DNA of 64,000 nucleotides from Hypericibacter adhaerens. Its GTDB lineage: Bacteria; Pseudomonadota; Alphaproteobacteria; Dongiales; Dongiaceae. A program made the position numbers and the translations under genes. This document shows, piece by piece, positions 51,840-60,607 of this stretch (within the stretch, counting starts at the first letter, position 1; each line of letters starts with the position of its first letter). Location of the stretch: the NCBI RefSeq assembly GCF_008728835.1, contig NZ_CP042582.1, forward strand, positions 3,832,217-3,896,216. Reading direction: 5' to 3'. The notes under the pieces are model-generated. The model saw only the letters and a list, made by a program, of their open reading frames with translations, was not told the DNA's origin and did not search any database.

Positions 51840-52625
51840 ATGCGTTCCTTGAGCGTCGCGGCGACGGGCATGCTGGCCCAGCAGCTCAATGTCGACGTGA
51901 TCTCCAACAACATCGCCAACCTCAGCACGACCGGCTTCAAGCGCCGGCGCGCCGAGTTCGCGGACCTTCTCTATCAGAACTACCGGCGGGTCGGCGCGCA
52001 GTCCTCGGACAGCGGCACGATCGTGCCCTCGGGCGTGCAGACCGGCCTCGGCGTGAAGCCGACCGCGGTCTACCGCATCACCGAGCAGGGCAACATGCAG
52101 GTCACCGACAACCCGCTCGACCTCGCCATCTCCGGCAAGGGCTATTTCCAGGTGGAGCTCCCCAACGGCGACACCGCCTATACCCGCGCGGGCGCGCTCC
52201 AGCGCAGCTCCGACGGCACGATCGTGACCCCGGACGGCTACACCGTCCTTCCCGGCATCACCATCCCGGACGACGCGGTCTCGATCACCGTCGATTCCAG
52301 CGGCGAGGTCTTCGCCCAGATCGACGGCCAGGTGGCGCCCCAGAACCTGGGGCAGCTCGAGCTCGCGACCTTCCCCAACGAGGCGGGGCTCGAGGCCATC
52401 GGCGACAACCTGTTCCTCGAGACGCAGGCCTCGGGCGGGCCGATCACGGCGGTGCCCGGCACCGACGGCTTCGGCACGATCCAGCAGGGCTTCCTCGAGA
52501 CCTCGAACGTGAACGTGGTCTCGGAGATCACCGACCTGATCACGGCGCAGCGCGCCTACGAGATGAACTCGAAGGTGATCCAGGCCTCCGACCAGATGAT
52601 GGGCACCCTCACGCAGCTGCGCTAA
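51840..52625 (+). CDS. flgG: Flagellar distal rod protein FlgG
   Basis: The 261-residue protein starts MRSLSVAATGMLAQQLNVDVISNNIANLSTTGFKR, the standard FlgG N-terminus, and ends with the axial helix QRAYEMNSKVIQASDQMMGTLTQLR. The length matches the family. It follows flgF and precedes flgA by 14 nt. Confidence 0.97.
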   Translation: MRSLSVAATGMLAQQLNVDVISNNIANLSTTGFKRRRAEFADLLYQNYRRVGAQSSDSGTIVPSGVQTGLGVKPTAVYRITEQGNMQVTDNPLDLAISGKGYFQVELPNGDTAYTRAGALQRSSDGTIVTPDGYTVLPGITIPDDAVSITVDSSGEVFAQIDGQVAPQNLGQLELATFPNEAGLEAIGDNLFLETQASGGPITAVPGTDGFGTIQQGFLETSNVNVVSEITDLITAQRAYEMNSKVIQASDQMMGTLTQLR

Positions 52626-52639
52626 GGAGCGCGTTCGCC

Positions 52640-53626
52640 ATGATCGCCATCCGCTTGCGATCCGTCCTTCTGATGCTGGCGCTCATGGTCGGCACCGCGG
52701 TCCCGGCCGCCGCCGACACCGCGCCCGCGGCCGGGCAGACGGCGTCGGCCGGCCTCACGCTGCGCAACGAGGTCGCGGTCGACGATCATCTGATCCGCCT
52801 GGGCGATCTCTTCGCCGGCCCCGTGCCCAACGCCAACCGGCCCGTGGCCGAAGCGCCGGCACCCGGCGCCAGCGTGACGCTCGACGCCCTGTGGCTCGCC
52901 CAGATGGCGCGCTCGATCGGCCTCCCCTGGCAGCCCGAGACCCGCTTCGACCAGGTCCGCGTCACCCGCGACGGGATCGCGATCGAGCCCGGCACCGTCA
53001 AGGTGGCGCTGCTCCAGGCGCTCAATCAGCGCGGCCTGAACGGCGATTTCGACATCGCCTTCGACGGCGACGGCCCGCGGCTGATGCTGCCGACCAGCGC
53101 CGAGCCGACCGTGTCGGTGGAGAACCTGACCTACGATCCCTCCAGCGGGCGCTTCGCCGCCGCCATCGCCGCTCCCGCCGCGGGACCGGTGGAGGCCACG
53201 GCCACCATCACGGGCCGCGCCTACACGATGATCGACGTGCCGGTCCTGGCGCGCCGCGTGTCGCCCGGCGACACCATCACCGAGGCCGACATCGCCTGGA
53301 TCTCGATGCCGGCGGACCGCGTACCGATGGGCGTCATCACCGAGCTCGCCGATATCACCGGCAAGACGCCGCGCCGCCCGCTCAAGGCGCAGCAGCCGGT
53401 CCGCTCGGGCGATCTGATCGACGCCGTGGCCGTGACCAAGGGCAGCCTGATCACGGTGGCCCTCGAGGGCGGCAACATGAGCCTCACAATCCAGGGCAAG
53501 GCCCTGCAGAACGGCGCCATCGGCGACACCATCCGCGTCGTCAACACCATGAGCAACCGCACCCTCGACGCCGTCGTGGTCAGCGCCTCGCGCGTGGCCG
53601 TGCGCGCGCCGAACGCGGTCGAATGA
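52640..53626 (+). CDS. flgA: P-ring assembly chaperone FlgA
   Basis: The 328-residue periplasmic protein has a signal peptide (cut near PAAADTAP) and a C-terminal SAF/FlgA domain (VPVLARRVSPGDTITEADIAWISMPADRV, then RPLKAQQPVRSGDL and GDTIRVVNTMSNRTLDAVV). FlgA helps FlgI form the P ring. It is longer than enterobacterial FlgA, as is common in alphaproteobacteria. Its stop overlaps an in-frame ATG of the flgH frame. Confidence 0.94.
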   Translation: MIAIRLRSVLLMLALMVGTAVPAAADTAPAAGQTASAGLTLRNEVAVDDHLIRLGDLFAGPVPNANRPVAEAPAPGASVTLDALWLAQMARSIGLPWQPETRFDQVRVTRDGIAIEPGTVKVALLQALNQRGLNGDFDIAFDGDGPRLMLPTSAEPTVSVENLTYDPSSGRFAAAIAAPAAGPVEATATITGRAYTMIDVPVLARRVSPGDTITEADIAWISMPADRVPMGVITELADITGKTPRRPLKAQQPVRSGDLIDAVAVTKGSLITVALEGGNMSLTIQGKALQNGAIGDTIRVVNTMSNRTLDAVVVSASRVAVRAPNAVE

Positions 53627-53694
53627 ACAGCCGGGCACGCCCGGAACCGATGAAAGGCCGGCCTGCTCCGGCCCCCATGATTGGAGACCGACCC

Positions 53695-54450
53695 ATGTTT
53701 CGCGCTCGCACTCTCGTCTCGCTGCTCTGCCTCGGCGTCGCCATGGGCTCGCTCCCGGGCTGTCGCACGCTGGAGCGGCTGTCGGATGTCGGCGATACGC
53801 CGCAGATGTCGGCGATCCAGAACCCGACCCAGACCGCAGGCTACCAGCCGGTGAGCCTGCCGATGCCCTCACCCCAGATCGACCAGCGCCAGGCCAACTC
53901 GCTCTGGCGTCCCGGCAGCCGCGCCTTCTTCAAGGATCAGCGCGCGACCCAGGTCGGCGACATCCTCACCGTGCTGGTCGAGATCAAGGACGCGGCCAAG
54001 CTGAACAACCAGACCGACCGCAACCGCGACGCAGCGGAATCGGCCGGCCTCTCCAACTTCCTCGGCCTGGAATCGAAGCTCAATCTGATCTTCCCCGACG
54101 CGATCGACCCGACCCAGCTCGTCAACGGCGCCAGCAACAGCAGCACCGTGGGCTCGGGCTCGGTCAACCGCCAGGAGACCATCCAGCTCAAGGTCGCCGC
54201 CGTCATCACCCAGGTGCTGCCCAACGGCAACATGGTGCTGAGCGGGACCCAGCAGGTGAAGGTCAATGCCGAGGTGCGCGAGCTGCAGGTCGCCGGCATC
54301 ATCCGGCCGGCCGACATCACCTCGATCAACACGATCGACTACGACAAGATCGCGGAAGCGCGGATCTCCTACGGCGGGCGCGGCATCATCAGCGATGCGC
54401 AGCAGCCGCGCTACGGGCAGGAGATCTACGACATCCTCTTCCCGTTCTGA
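53695..54450 (+). CDS. flgH: Flagellar L-ring lipoprotein FlgH
   Basis: The 251-residue outer-membrane ring protein has a lipoprotein signal with lipobox LPGC (Cys23) and the family sequence NSLWRPGSRAFFKDQRATQVGDILTV, with KVNAEVRELQVAGIIRPADI near the end. The ATG at 53695 is chosen because GGAGA lies 9 nt upstream and the signal peptide starts there. An ATG at 53623 overlapping flgA would add 24 residues before the signal. A strong terminator follows 74 nt after the stop. Confidence 0.95.
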   Translation: MFRARTLVSLLCLGVAMGSLPGCRTLERLSDVGDTPQMSAIQNPTQTAGYQPVSLPMPSPQIDQRQANSLWRPGSRAFFKDQRATQVGDILTVLVEIKDAAKLNNQTDRNRDAAESAGLSNFLGLESKLNLIFPDAIDPTQLVNGASNSSTVGSGSVNRQETIQLKVAAVITQVLPNGNMVLSGTQQVKVNAEVRELQVAGIIRPADITSINTIDYDKIAEARISYGGRGIISDAQQPRYGQEIYDILFPF

Positions 54451-54523
54451 TCTGAAGGTTCAGGAAGAACCGGCGGACACCGCAGGCGGCCAGCAGGTAT
54501 GCGTGCGCCTGGGCCCGCAAACG

Positions 54524-54553
54524 CAACGGGCCACCCTCGCGGGTGGCCCGTTG
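54524..54553. terminator. Bidirectional terminator between flgH and dksA
   Basis: A perfect 13-bp stem (CAACGGGCCACCC with GGGTGGCCCGTTG) with the tetraloop TCGC, placed between two convergent genes. There is no long T-run, but the stem is the strongest in the window. Confidence 0.8.
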
Positions 54554-54594
54554 TCGATTTCAGGCGATCGGTATCCGGTCGGAGGGCCGCAGGA

Positions 54595-55059
54595 TCAATC
54601 GTCCCGGTGCGTGCGTTCCATGCGCTCGTGGCGCTCCTGCGCCTCAATCGACAGGGTGGCGATCGGACGGGCCTCCAGCCGGCGCAGGCTGATCGGCTCG
54701 TTGGTCTCCTCGCAGAAACCGTAGCTGCCATCCTCGATGCGCCGCAGCGCCTCGTCGATCTTGGTGATCAGCTTGCGCTCGCGGTCGCGCGTCCGCAGCT
54801 CCAGCGAACGGTCGGTCTCGAGCGACGCCCGGTCGGCCATGTCCGGCTCGGCCAGGCTCTCTTCCTGGAGGTGCTGGAGGGTTTCGGTCGATTCCTGGAG
54901 CAGCTCGGATCGCCAAGCCAGGAGCTTCTGGCGGAAATATTCGAGCTGCATCGGATTCATGAAGGGTTCTTTTTCGGAAGGCCGGTAGTCCGGCGGCAAG
55001 AGGGGCCGCATCGGCATCACGCGTTCGTTCATAGAAGGGCTCTTCTCATCCATGCGCAT
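54595..55059 (-). CDS. dksA: RNA polymerase-binding factor DksA, cysteine-poor type
   Basis: The 154-residue protein has the DksA coiled coil (PMQLEYFRQKLLAWRSELLQESTETLQHLQEES) with the acidic tip region DMADRASLETDRSLELRTRDRERK. The globular part follows (GFCEETNEPISLRRLEARPIATLSIEAQERHE). Only one of the four zinc-finger cysteines remains (FCEET), the other positions being Thr, Ser and Ala, as in other alphaproteobacterial DksA. GGGAGG 6 nt upstream fixes the ATG at 55059. It modulates RNA polymerase with ppGpp. Confidence 0.93.
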   Translation of the reverse strand: MRMDEKSPSMNERVMPMRPLLPPDYRPSEKEPFMNPMQLEYFRQKLLAWRSELLQESTETLQHLQEESLAEPDMADRASLETDRSLELRTRDRERKLITKIDEALRRIEDGSYGFCEETNEPISLRRLEARPIATLSIEAQERHERMERTHRDD

Positions 55060-55171
55060 GCTCGCCTCCCGGAAACCCACGCCCAAGGGCAAGGACAGCC
55101 GAGGCCCGAGAAGCGGTCGCGAGTATATGAATTTCGCCGCGCCAAGCAAGCGCCGGGCGGCGGAGCGCGAC

Positions 55172-55198
55172 TCTCTAGCCCATTGAAAAATAAGTCAA
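55172..55198 (-). promoter_or_regulatory. Candidate dksA promoter
   Basis: TTGACT and TAGAGA hexamers on the minus strand, separated by 15 nt of AT-rich sequence, lie about 110 nt upstream of the dksA start. This is the only A+T-rich stretch of the 144-nt gap. The spacing is shorter than ideal, and the same stretch could instead form a weak hairpin after fliX. Confidence 0.3.
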
Positions 55199-55203
55199 TT
55201 TTT

Positions 55204-55632
55204 TTACGGCTTGGCGGCCTGTTCAAGCTTGGCCAGCTCAACCGCGGCCCGGAGCTCGATCTCGTCCAGGAGTCCGGCGAGTCGGGGGTCCCCGCTCGAA
55301 TCGCGCCGGTCCCTCACCAGCCGGCCCAGCTCGGCGATCGTCTCGCTCGAAACCACCCCGTCCAGGAGCCCGATCCGGATCGCCTCGAGGCGGTCCAGCA
55401 TGGCATTGCCGCGCTCGCGGGCCTTGCGGTTGCGCTCGGTGACGTCGGCCACCTCCTGCAGCGCCAGCATGGTATCGGCCGTATTCAGAGGCGCCGCCCC
55501 GGTGACATTCTTAGGCGCGGCCGGCTCCGACAGGAGCTCGGCAAAGCCCACGCCCGAGCGCGCCGCGGACGCGCCGCCGCGAAGCCGCGAAGCGGAGGTC
55601 GATCGGACCGGAGCCCCGGTATCGATCTTCAT
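55204..55632 (-). CDS. fliX: Flagellar assembly regulator FliX
   Basis: The 142-residue protein matches FliX in length, in its Ser/Ala-rich start (MKIDTGAPVRSTSASRLRGG) and in its helical C-terminal half (RARERGNAMLDRLEAIRIGLLDGVVS, then ELGRLVRDRRDSSGDPRLAGLLDEIELRAAVELAKLE). In Caulobacter FliX couples early flagellar assembly to activity of the sigma-54 activator FlbD and is divergent from flgI, as here. A CtrA-type box lies 69 nt upstream. Confidence 0.9.
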   Translation of the reverse strand: MKIDTGAPVRSTSASRLRGGASAARSGVGFAELLSEPAAPKNVTGAAPLNTADTMLALQEVADVTERNRKARERGNAMLDRLEAIRIGLLDGVVSSETIAELGRLVRDRRDSSGDPRLAGLLDEIELRAAVELAKLEQAAKP

Positions 55633-55700
55633 GTCCTGTTGCCCTGGGGCCCCCGGAGGCGTTGGCTGGAATTCATCGGCAAACGCTACCGGCAGCTCGG

Positions 55701-55715
55701 TAAACAAGCTTTTAA
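55701..55715. promoter_or_regulatory. CtrA-type box (one mismatch) between fliX and flgI
   Basis: TAAA-N7-TTAA with spacer CAAGCTT, in the 219-nt divergent promoter region. Toward flgI it is followed after 25 nt by the CGGCAAATTTTGCCG palindrome. Confidence 0.6.
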
Positions 55716-55740
55716 GCCCGGCAGCTCCTGCCGGCCGTCG

Positions 55741-55755
55741 CGGCAAATTTTGCCG
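55741..55755. promoter_or_regulatory. CGGCAAATTTTGCCG palindrome, ftr/FlbD-like
   Basis: A near-perfect 15-nt palindrome with an AT-rich core, 25 nt from the CtrA-type box and about 97 nt before flgI. It closely resembles the element at 50900 before flgF. FlbD-binding ftr sites of Caulobacter are, as I recall, of the CGGCAAA...CG type, and FliX, encoded here, acts on FlbD. Confidence 0.5.
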
Positions 55756-55851
55756 GCCCGCCGGCGCCTCGCGCGGGCCGGCGCCGGCCCAAACCCGCCG
55801 CTTCCGCGCCTGAGCCGGGATTGGCACGCGGCGCGCTAGAGAATCCCCGCT

Positions 55852-57036
55852 ATGTTGGGACCCGTTAATCCACACGCTCCGACCCTGCCCGCAGCGCGCC
55901 GCTTCTTCCCGCGCGGCCGTGGGCTCGCGCCCCTGTTCCTCGCCGGCCTGCTTCTGGCGGTCGGCCTGCTGCTGCCCGGGGCCGCCTTCGCCACCTCGCG
56001 GATCAAGGACATCGCCGATTTCGAGGGCGTGCGCGACAACCAGCTCGTCGGCTACGGCCTGGTGGTCGGCCTGAACGGGACCGGCGACGATCTCAAGAAG
56101 TCGGTGTTCACGCGCGAGAGCCTGATCGGCATGCTCGAGCGCCTCGGCGTCAACGCGCGCGACACCAAGCTCGACACCAAGAACATCGCGGCCGTCATGG
56201 TCACGGCCTCCCTGCCGCCGTTCGGGCGCCAGGGCAGCCGCATCGACATCGAGATCGCGGCGCTCGGCGACGCCACCAGCCTCCAGGGCGGCACGCTCCT
56301 GGTGACGCCGCTCCTGGGCGCCGACAGCGAGGTCTATGCCGTGGCCCAGGGCCCGGTCGCGATCGGCGGCTATACCGCCCAGGGCGACGCCAGCTCGGTG
56401 ACCAAGGGCGTGCCCACCAGCGGCCGGATCGCCAACGGCGCGATCATCGAGCGCGAGGTGGGCTTCGCCATGAACAGCATGCAGGACGTGAAGATCACGC
56501 TCCGCAATCCCGATTTCACCACCGCCCAGCGCATCGCCGATGCGATCAACGGCTATCTGAGCCTGGGCGCCGCCCGCCCGCTCGATCCCGGCACGGTGCA
56601 GCTCACCGTGCCGCCGACCTTCAACGGCGACACGGTGGCGCTCCTGACCAAGATCGAGCAGCTCCCGGTCGAGCCGGACGAGGTGGCGCGGGTCGTGGTC
56701 GACGAGAATTCCGGCGTCATCGTCATGGGCGAGAATGTCCGCATCAGCACGGTCGCGATCGCCCAGGGCAACCTGACGATCCGCATCACCGAGACGCCGC
56801 AGGTCTCGCAGCCGAACGCCTTCTCCAACACCGGCACGACGACGACGGTGCCGCGCACCAACATCCAGGTCGACGAGCAGGACGGCAAGAAGCTCGCCAT
56901 GATGCCGGCCGGCGTCACGCTCCAGGAGCTGGTCAACGGCCTCAACGCCCTGGGCGTGGGCCCGCGCGACATGATCTCGATCCTGCGCGCGATCAAGGCC
57001 GCGGGCGCCCTCCAGGCGGATATCGAGGTGCGGTGA
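55852..57036 (+). CDS. flgI: Flagellar P-ring protein FlgI
   Basis: The 394-residue periplasmic ring protein has a signal peptide (cut near GAAFATSRIK). The family signatures are RIKDIADFEGVRDNQLVGYGLVVGLNGTGD and, at the end, MMPAGVTLQELVNGLNALGVGPRDMISILRAIKAAGALQADIEVR. Its stop overlaps the flgJ ATG as TGATG. It heads the flgI-flgJ-flgN-like-flgK-flgL run. Confidence 0.97.
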   Translation: MLGPVNPHAPTLPAARRFFPRGRGLAPLFLAGLLLAVGLLLPGAAFATSRIKDIADFEGVRDNQLVGYGLVVGLNGTGDDLKKSVFTRESLIGMLERLGVNARDTKLDTKNIAAVMVTASLPPFGRQGSRIDIEIAALGDATSLQGGTLLVTPLLGADSEVYAVAQGPVAIGGYTAQGDASSVTKGVPTSGRIANGAIIEREVGFAMNSMQDVKITLRNPDFTTAQRIADAINGYLSLGAARPLDPGTVQLTVPPTFNGDTVALLTKIEQLPVEPDEVARVVVDENSGVIVMGENVRISTVAIAQGNLTIRITETPQVSQPNAFSNTGTTTTVPRTNIQVDEQDGKKLAMMPAGVTLQELVNGLNALGVGPRDMISILRAIKAAGALQADIEVR

Positions 57037-57356
57037 TGACGGACCTTGCCGGCACGATGAGCGACTACGCGCAGCTCGCCCGTCCCCTTGCGCCCAGCAC
57101 GGCCAAGACCGCGGATGCGGCCAAGGCCCGGGAGGCCGCCGAGAATTTCGAGGCCTTCTACCTATCGCAGACCTTCGAGCAGATGTTCGCCGACGTCGAG
57201 CCGGATTCCATGTTCGGCGGCGGCCAGGGCGAGAAGGTGTTCCGCTCGATGCTGTTCCAGGAATACGGGAAGCAGGCGGCCAAGACCGGCGGGATCGGCA
57301 TCGCCGATATGGTGCAGAAGGAGATCCTGCGGCTGCAGGAGGTGCAGAAGCCATGA
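57036..57356 (+). CDS. flgJ: Rod-binding protein FlgJ, rod-cap domain only
   Basis: The 106-residue protein matches only the N-terminal rod-binding domain of FlgJ (AAENFEAFYLSQTFEQMFADV and GGGQGEKVFRSMLFQEYGKQAAKTGGIGIADMV). The muramidase domain of enterobacterial FlgJ is absent, as usual in alphaproteobacteria, where a separate lytic enzyme is needed. GTG 57033 is an alternative start. It overlaps the next gene by 4 nt. Confidence 0.92.
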   Translation: MTDLAGTMSDYAQLARPLAPSTAKTADAAKAREAAENFEAFYLSQTFEQMFADVEPDSMFGGGQGEKVFRSMLFQEYGKQAAKTGGIGIADMVQKEILRLQEVQKP

Positions 57357-57805
57357 AGAGCAACGACCGCCTGGACGCGCTCAAGCTCCTGACCGAGAAG
57401 CTCGCCGACTGCCTCGAGCGCGAGACGGCGCTCCTGGGCCAGCATCAGCATCGCACGCCGGCGCTGGCCGAGCTGCAGCGCGAGAAGAGCCGGCTTTCGC
57501 TGGCCTACGAGACCGAGATGAAGCAGCTCAAGGAGAGCCAGGCGGCGCTGGGCCGGATCGAGCCGGCGCGGCTCGCGGCCCTGAGCGAGGCGGCCGGGCG
57601 GCTGCAGCTCGCCTGCGCCAGGAACGAGCGCGCGCTGCGCGCCGCCAAGGCCGTCAACGAGCGCGTCCTGACCGCCATGGTCGACGCGATCGAGAACGGC
57701 CGCGGCAAGCCGGTCGGTTATACCGGCCGCGGCGCCAGGCCGCCCGCGGCCCCGCCGCGTCGCGCCGGCATGGTCTCGGCCATCACGATCGACCAGCGGC
57801 TCTGA
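57353..57805 (+). CDS. FlgN-like flagellar export chaperone
   Basis: The 150-residue helical protein lies directly before flgK and has the helical pattern of FlgN (LTEKLADCLERETALLGQHQHRTPALAELQREKSRLSLAYE...). FlgN chaperones FlgK and FlgL to the export gate, and both follow here. Sequence similarity is moderate, so the call rests partly on position. The tail ends with a Gly/Arg/Pro-rich segment. Confidence 0.75.
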   Translation: MKSNDRLDALKLLTEKLADCLERETALLGQHQHRTPALAELQREKSRLSLAYETEMKQLKESQAALGRIEPARLAALSEAAGRLQLACARNERALRAAKAVNERVLTAMVDAIENGRGKPVGYTGRGARPPAAPPRRAGMVSAITIDQRL

Positions 57806-57816
57806 GGCGAACCGCC

Positions 57817-59577
57817 ATGTCGTCGCTCACCAGTTCCCTCTATACCGCGCTGACCGGGCTGCAGACCAACCAGTCTGCGATGCGGGTGGTGTCGAACAAC
57901 GTCACCAACGCCAACACGCCGGGCTATACGCGCAAGATCGCGGAGCTCCAGAGCCGGGTCATCGCCGGCACCGGTGCCGGCGTCCAGCTCGGCTCCGTCG
58001 ACCGCTATGTGGACCAGGCACTGCAGGTGCAGCTGCGCAACACCACCTCCGACTACAATTCCCTCGACGTCCGCCAGCAGTTCTTCCAGCGGATGCAGGA
58101 CATGTTCGGGTCGCCCGATTCCAACAGCTCGCTGGCGGCGATGCTGTCGGACTACTCCACCTCGGTCACGGCGCTGACCACCAACCCCGAGAGCGTGTCG
58201 CTGCGCCTCGACGTGGTGACGAACGCGCAGCGCGCGGCCCAGAACCTCAACGACATGTCGGCCTCGACGCAGCAGCTCCGCCAGGAGGCCGATGCCCAGA
58301 TCTCGGCCTCGATCGACATCGTCAACGGCCAGCTCCAGACCATCGACAAGCTCAACGAGCAGATCGTGGCGGCCAAGCTGCGCGGCATTGAGACCGGCGA
58401 TCTCGAGGACCAGCGCGACCTGGCGGTCTCGAAGATCTCCGAGCAGATGGACGTCTCGACCTATACCCGTGACAACGGCGAGATGGTGATCTTCACCAAG
58501 GCCGGGCGCACGCTGCTCGACGGCAACCCGTCCCTGATCAGCCACACCCCGGCCGCCTCGCTCCAGGCCGCCGTCACCTATCCGGGCGGCATCGACGGGA
58601 TCACGGTCAACGGCAAGGACATCACCTCCGAGATCGGGTCCGGCAAGATCGCGGCCCTGGTGCAGCTGCGTGACACGACGCTCCCCAACATGACGGCGGA
58701 GATCAACCAGCTCGCGACCAAGCTGCGCGACGAGGTCAACAAGATCCACAACCAGGGCACGGGCCTGCCGGCGGCGAAGACGCTGACCAGCAGCCGGCCC
58801 CAGACCGGCACCGCCGCGTCGCTGACCGGCACGGTCACCGTGACGCTGCTCAATCCGGACGGCACCGCCGCCTTCTCGGGCGCCATGCCGGCCCCGGGCA
58901 CGCTCGATTCTGCCGGCTTCGCCGCCGCCCTCAACACGGTGCTGGCGGGTTTCGGCGTCGGTGCTTCCGCCACCGAGAGCGGCGGCGCGGTCACGCTCAA
59001 TGGCGGCGGCTACGGCATCGCCATCACCGGCGGCACGGTCGATCCGGGCGGCGGGCAGCCGACGACCAACCTGTCCGATTACCTGCATCTCAACGATTTC
59101 TTCGTCGGCACCGATCCGACGGGCGCCGATCTCGCCGCGGTCATCAAGGTCCGCGACGACATCCAGGCCGATCCGAGCCTGATGTCGCGGGGCGCCCTGC
59201 AGCAGGACGCGGCCCTCAACTGGTATGTCGGCGCCGGCGATTCGAGCGTGGTCACGGCGCTCGCCGCCAAGCTCACGACGGGCACCACCTTCGCCGCCAC
59301 CGGCAACCTGGCGGCCGCGACCACCAGCTTCTCCGACTACGCCAACAACATCCTGTCGCAGAACGCCAGCGCCGCGGCGCAGGTCGACAACGACCATTCC
59401 TTCACGGAATCGCTGAAGTCCGAGATCGAGAGCCGTTTCGGTTCCGAGAGCGGCGTCAATACCGATGAAGAGCTGTCCAACATGATCGTGCTCCAGAACG
59501 CCTACGCGGCCTCGGGCCGGATCATGACGACGGTCTCGCAGATGTTCGATGTCCTGCTCTCGCTGGGGCAGGGGTGA
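57817..59577 (+). CDS. flgK: Flagellar hook-associated protein FlgK
   Basis: The 586-residue hook-filament junction protein starts MSSLTSSLYTALTGLQTNQSAMRVVSNNVTNANTPGYTRK, the standard FlgK start, and ends with the axial helix DEELSNMIVLQNAYAASGRIMTTVSQMFDVLLSLG. The central region (about 330-450) is Thr/Gly-rich and variable. The ATG at 57817 follows the chaperone gene by 11 nt. Confidence 0.96.
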   Translation: MSSLTSSLYTALTGLQTNQSAMRVVSNNVTNANTPGYTRKIAELQSRVIAGTGAGVQLGSVDRYVDQALQVQLRNTTSDYNSLDVRQQFFQRMQDMFGSPDSNSSLAAMLSDYSTSVTALTTNPESVSLRLDVVTNAQRAAQNLNDMSASTQQLRQEADAQISASIDIVNGQLQTIDKLNEQIVAAKLRGIETGDLEDQRDLAVSKISEQMDVSTYTRDNGEMVIFTKAGRTLLDGNPSLISHTPAASLQAAVTYPGGIDGITVNGKDITSEIGSGKIAALVQLRDTTLPNMTAEINQLATKLRDEVNKIHNQGTGLPAAKTLTSSRPQTGTAASLTGTVTVTLLNPDGTAAFSGAMPAPGTLDSAGFAAALNTVLAGFGVGASATESGGAVTLNGGGYGIAITGGTVDPGGGQPTTNLSDYLHLNDFFVGTDPTGADLAAVIKVRDDIQADPSLMSRGALQQDAALNWYVGAGDSSVVTALAAKLTTGTTFAATGNLAAATTSFSDYANNILSQNASAAAQVDNDHSFTESLKSEIESRFGSESGVNTDEELSNMIVLQNAYAASGRIMTTVSQMFDVLLSLGQG

Positions 59578-59597
59578 GGACGGGGAGTGATTAAGCC

Positions 59598-60572
59598 ATG
59601 ACACGCGTCTCCAATTTCGCCCTTCAGAGCTTCCTGCAGTCCCAGACCCTGGGCGTGCAGGCGCGCCTCGCCGACCTGCAGATCCAGGCCTCGAGCGGGC
59701 TCAAGGCGCAGACCTATGCCGGCATCGCCACCGATGCGCATCAGCTTGTCAGCCTCGAGACCGCCCACGCCCAGACGGCGCAGTATGTGAAGACCAACCA
59801 GACCGTCGACAGCCGGCTCACCAGCATGGAATCGAGCGTCTCGGACATCTTCAAGGCCGCGACCAACTTCCGCACCCTGCTGCTGAATGCGGAGAACAAC
59901 AGCAACGCGGGCGATCTCTCCATCGACACCGAAGCCGGGAACTTCCGCCAGCAGATCGCCAACCTGCTGAACGTGCAGGTCGACGGGCGCTACCTGTTCT
60001 CCGGCTCCCGCACCGACCTCAAGCCGGTCGATCTCGCGGGCTGGACCACGCCGCCGACCCTGACGCCGCCTTTGACGCTGCCGCTGCCGACCTACACGGC
60101 CGAGTATTACAAGGGCGATTCGCAGGTGATGTCGGCCCAGATCGATACCAGCCTGACGATCAATTACGGCGTGACCGCCGACAATCCGGCCTTCGAGTAT
60201 CTGCTGCGCGCGGCCTACTACATCCAGCAGGCGGGCCCCACGCCCAGCCAGGACGAGATGGAGACGGCGCTGTCGCTGATCAACACGGCGCTCGGGACCG
60301 AGAACGGCAATTCCGCCCGCGGCGTCCAGCCCCTGACGCAGGACATCGCGGACATCCAGTCGCAGATCGGCACTTCGCGCAGCGCCATCGATTCGGCGAA
60401 CAGCCGCCACAGCGACTTCACGATCTATCTCGAGCAGAACATCGCCGACATCAAGACCGTCGACGTCGCCCAGACCCTGACCCAGGTCAGCAGCTACACG
60501 ACCCAGCTGCAGGCCTCCTACATGACCCTGTCGCAGATCTCGCAGCTCAGCCTGCTCAACTATCTCAAGTAA
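59598..60572 (+). CDS. flgL: Flagellar hook-filament junction protein FlgL
   Basis: The 324-residue protein has flagellin-like N- and C-terminal coiled regions: LQSFLQSQTLGVQARLADLQIQASSGLKAQTYAGIATDAHQLVSLE at the start and YTTQLQASYMTLSQISQLSLLNYLK at the end. The middle contains NVQVDGRYLFSGSRTDLKPV, typical of FlgL. It follows flgK by 20 nt and precedes fliW. Confidence 0.93.
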   Translation: MTRVSNFALQSFLQSQTLGVQARLADLQIQASSGLKAQTYAGIATDAHQLVSLETAHAQTAQYVKTNQTVDSRLTSMESSVSDIFKAATNFRTLLLNAENNSNAGDLSIDTEAGNFRQQIANLLNVQVDGRYLFSGSRTDLKPVDLAGWTTPPTLTPPLTLPLPTYTAEYYKGDSQVMSAQIDTSLTINYGVTADNPAFEYLLRAAYYIQQAGPTPSQDEMETALSLINTALGTENGNSARGVQPLTQDIADIQSQIGTSRSAIDSANSRHSDFTIYLEQNIADIKTVDVAQTLTQVSSYTTQLQASYMTLSQISQLSLLNYLK

Positions 60573-60607
60573 CGGATTTGGCCCCGCCAGACGAAGGAGA
60601 CATTGCC

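Noticed and set aside
55737-55757. GCGGCAAATTTTGCC read as a sigma-54 promoter
   Set aside because: The GG and GC dinucleotides are 2 nt too close for the -24/-12 spacing; a palindromic protein-binding site explains it better.
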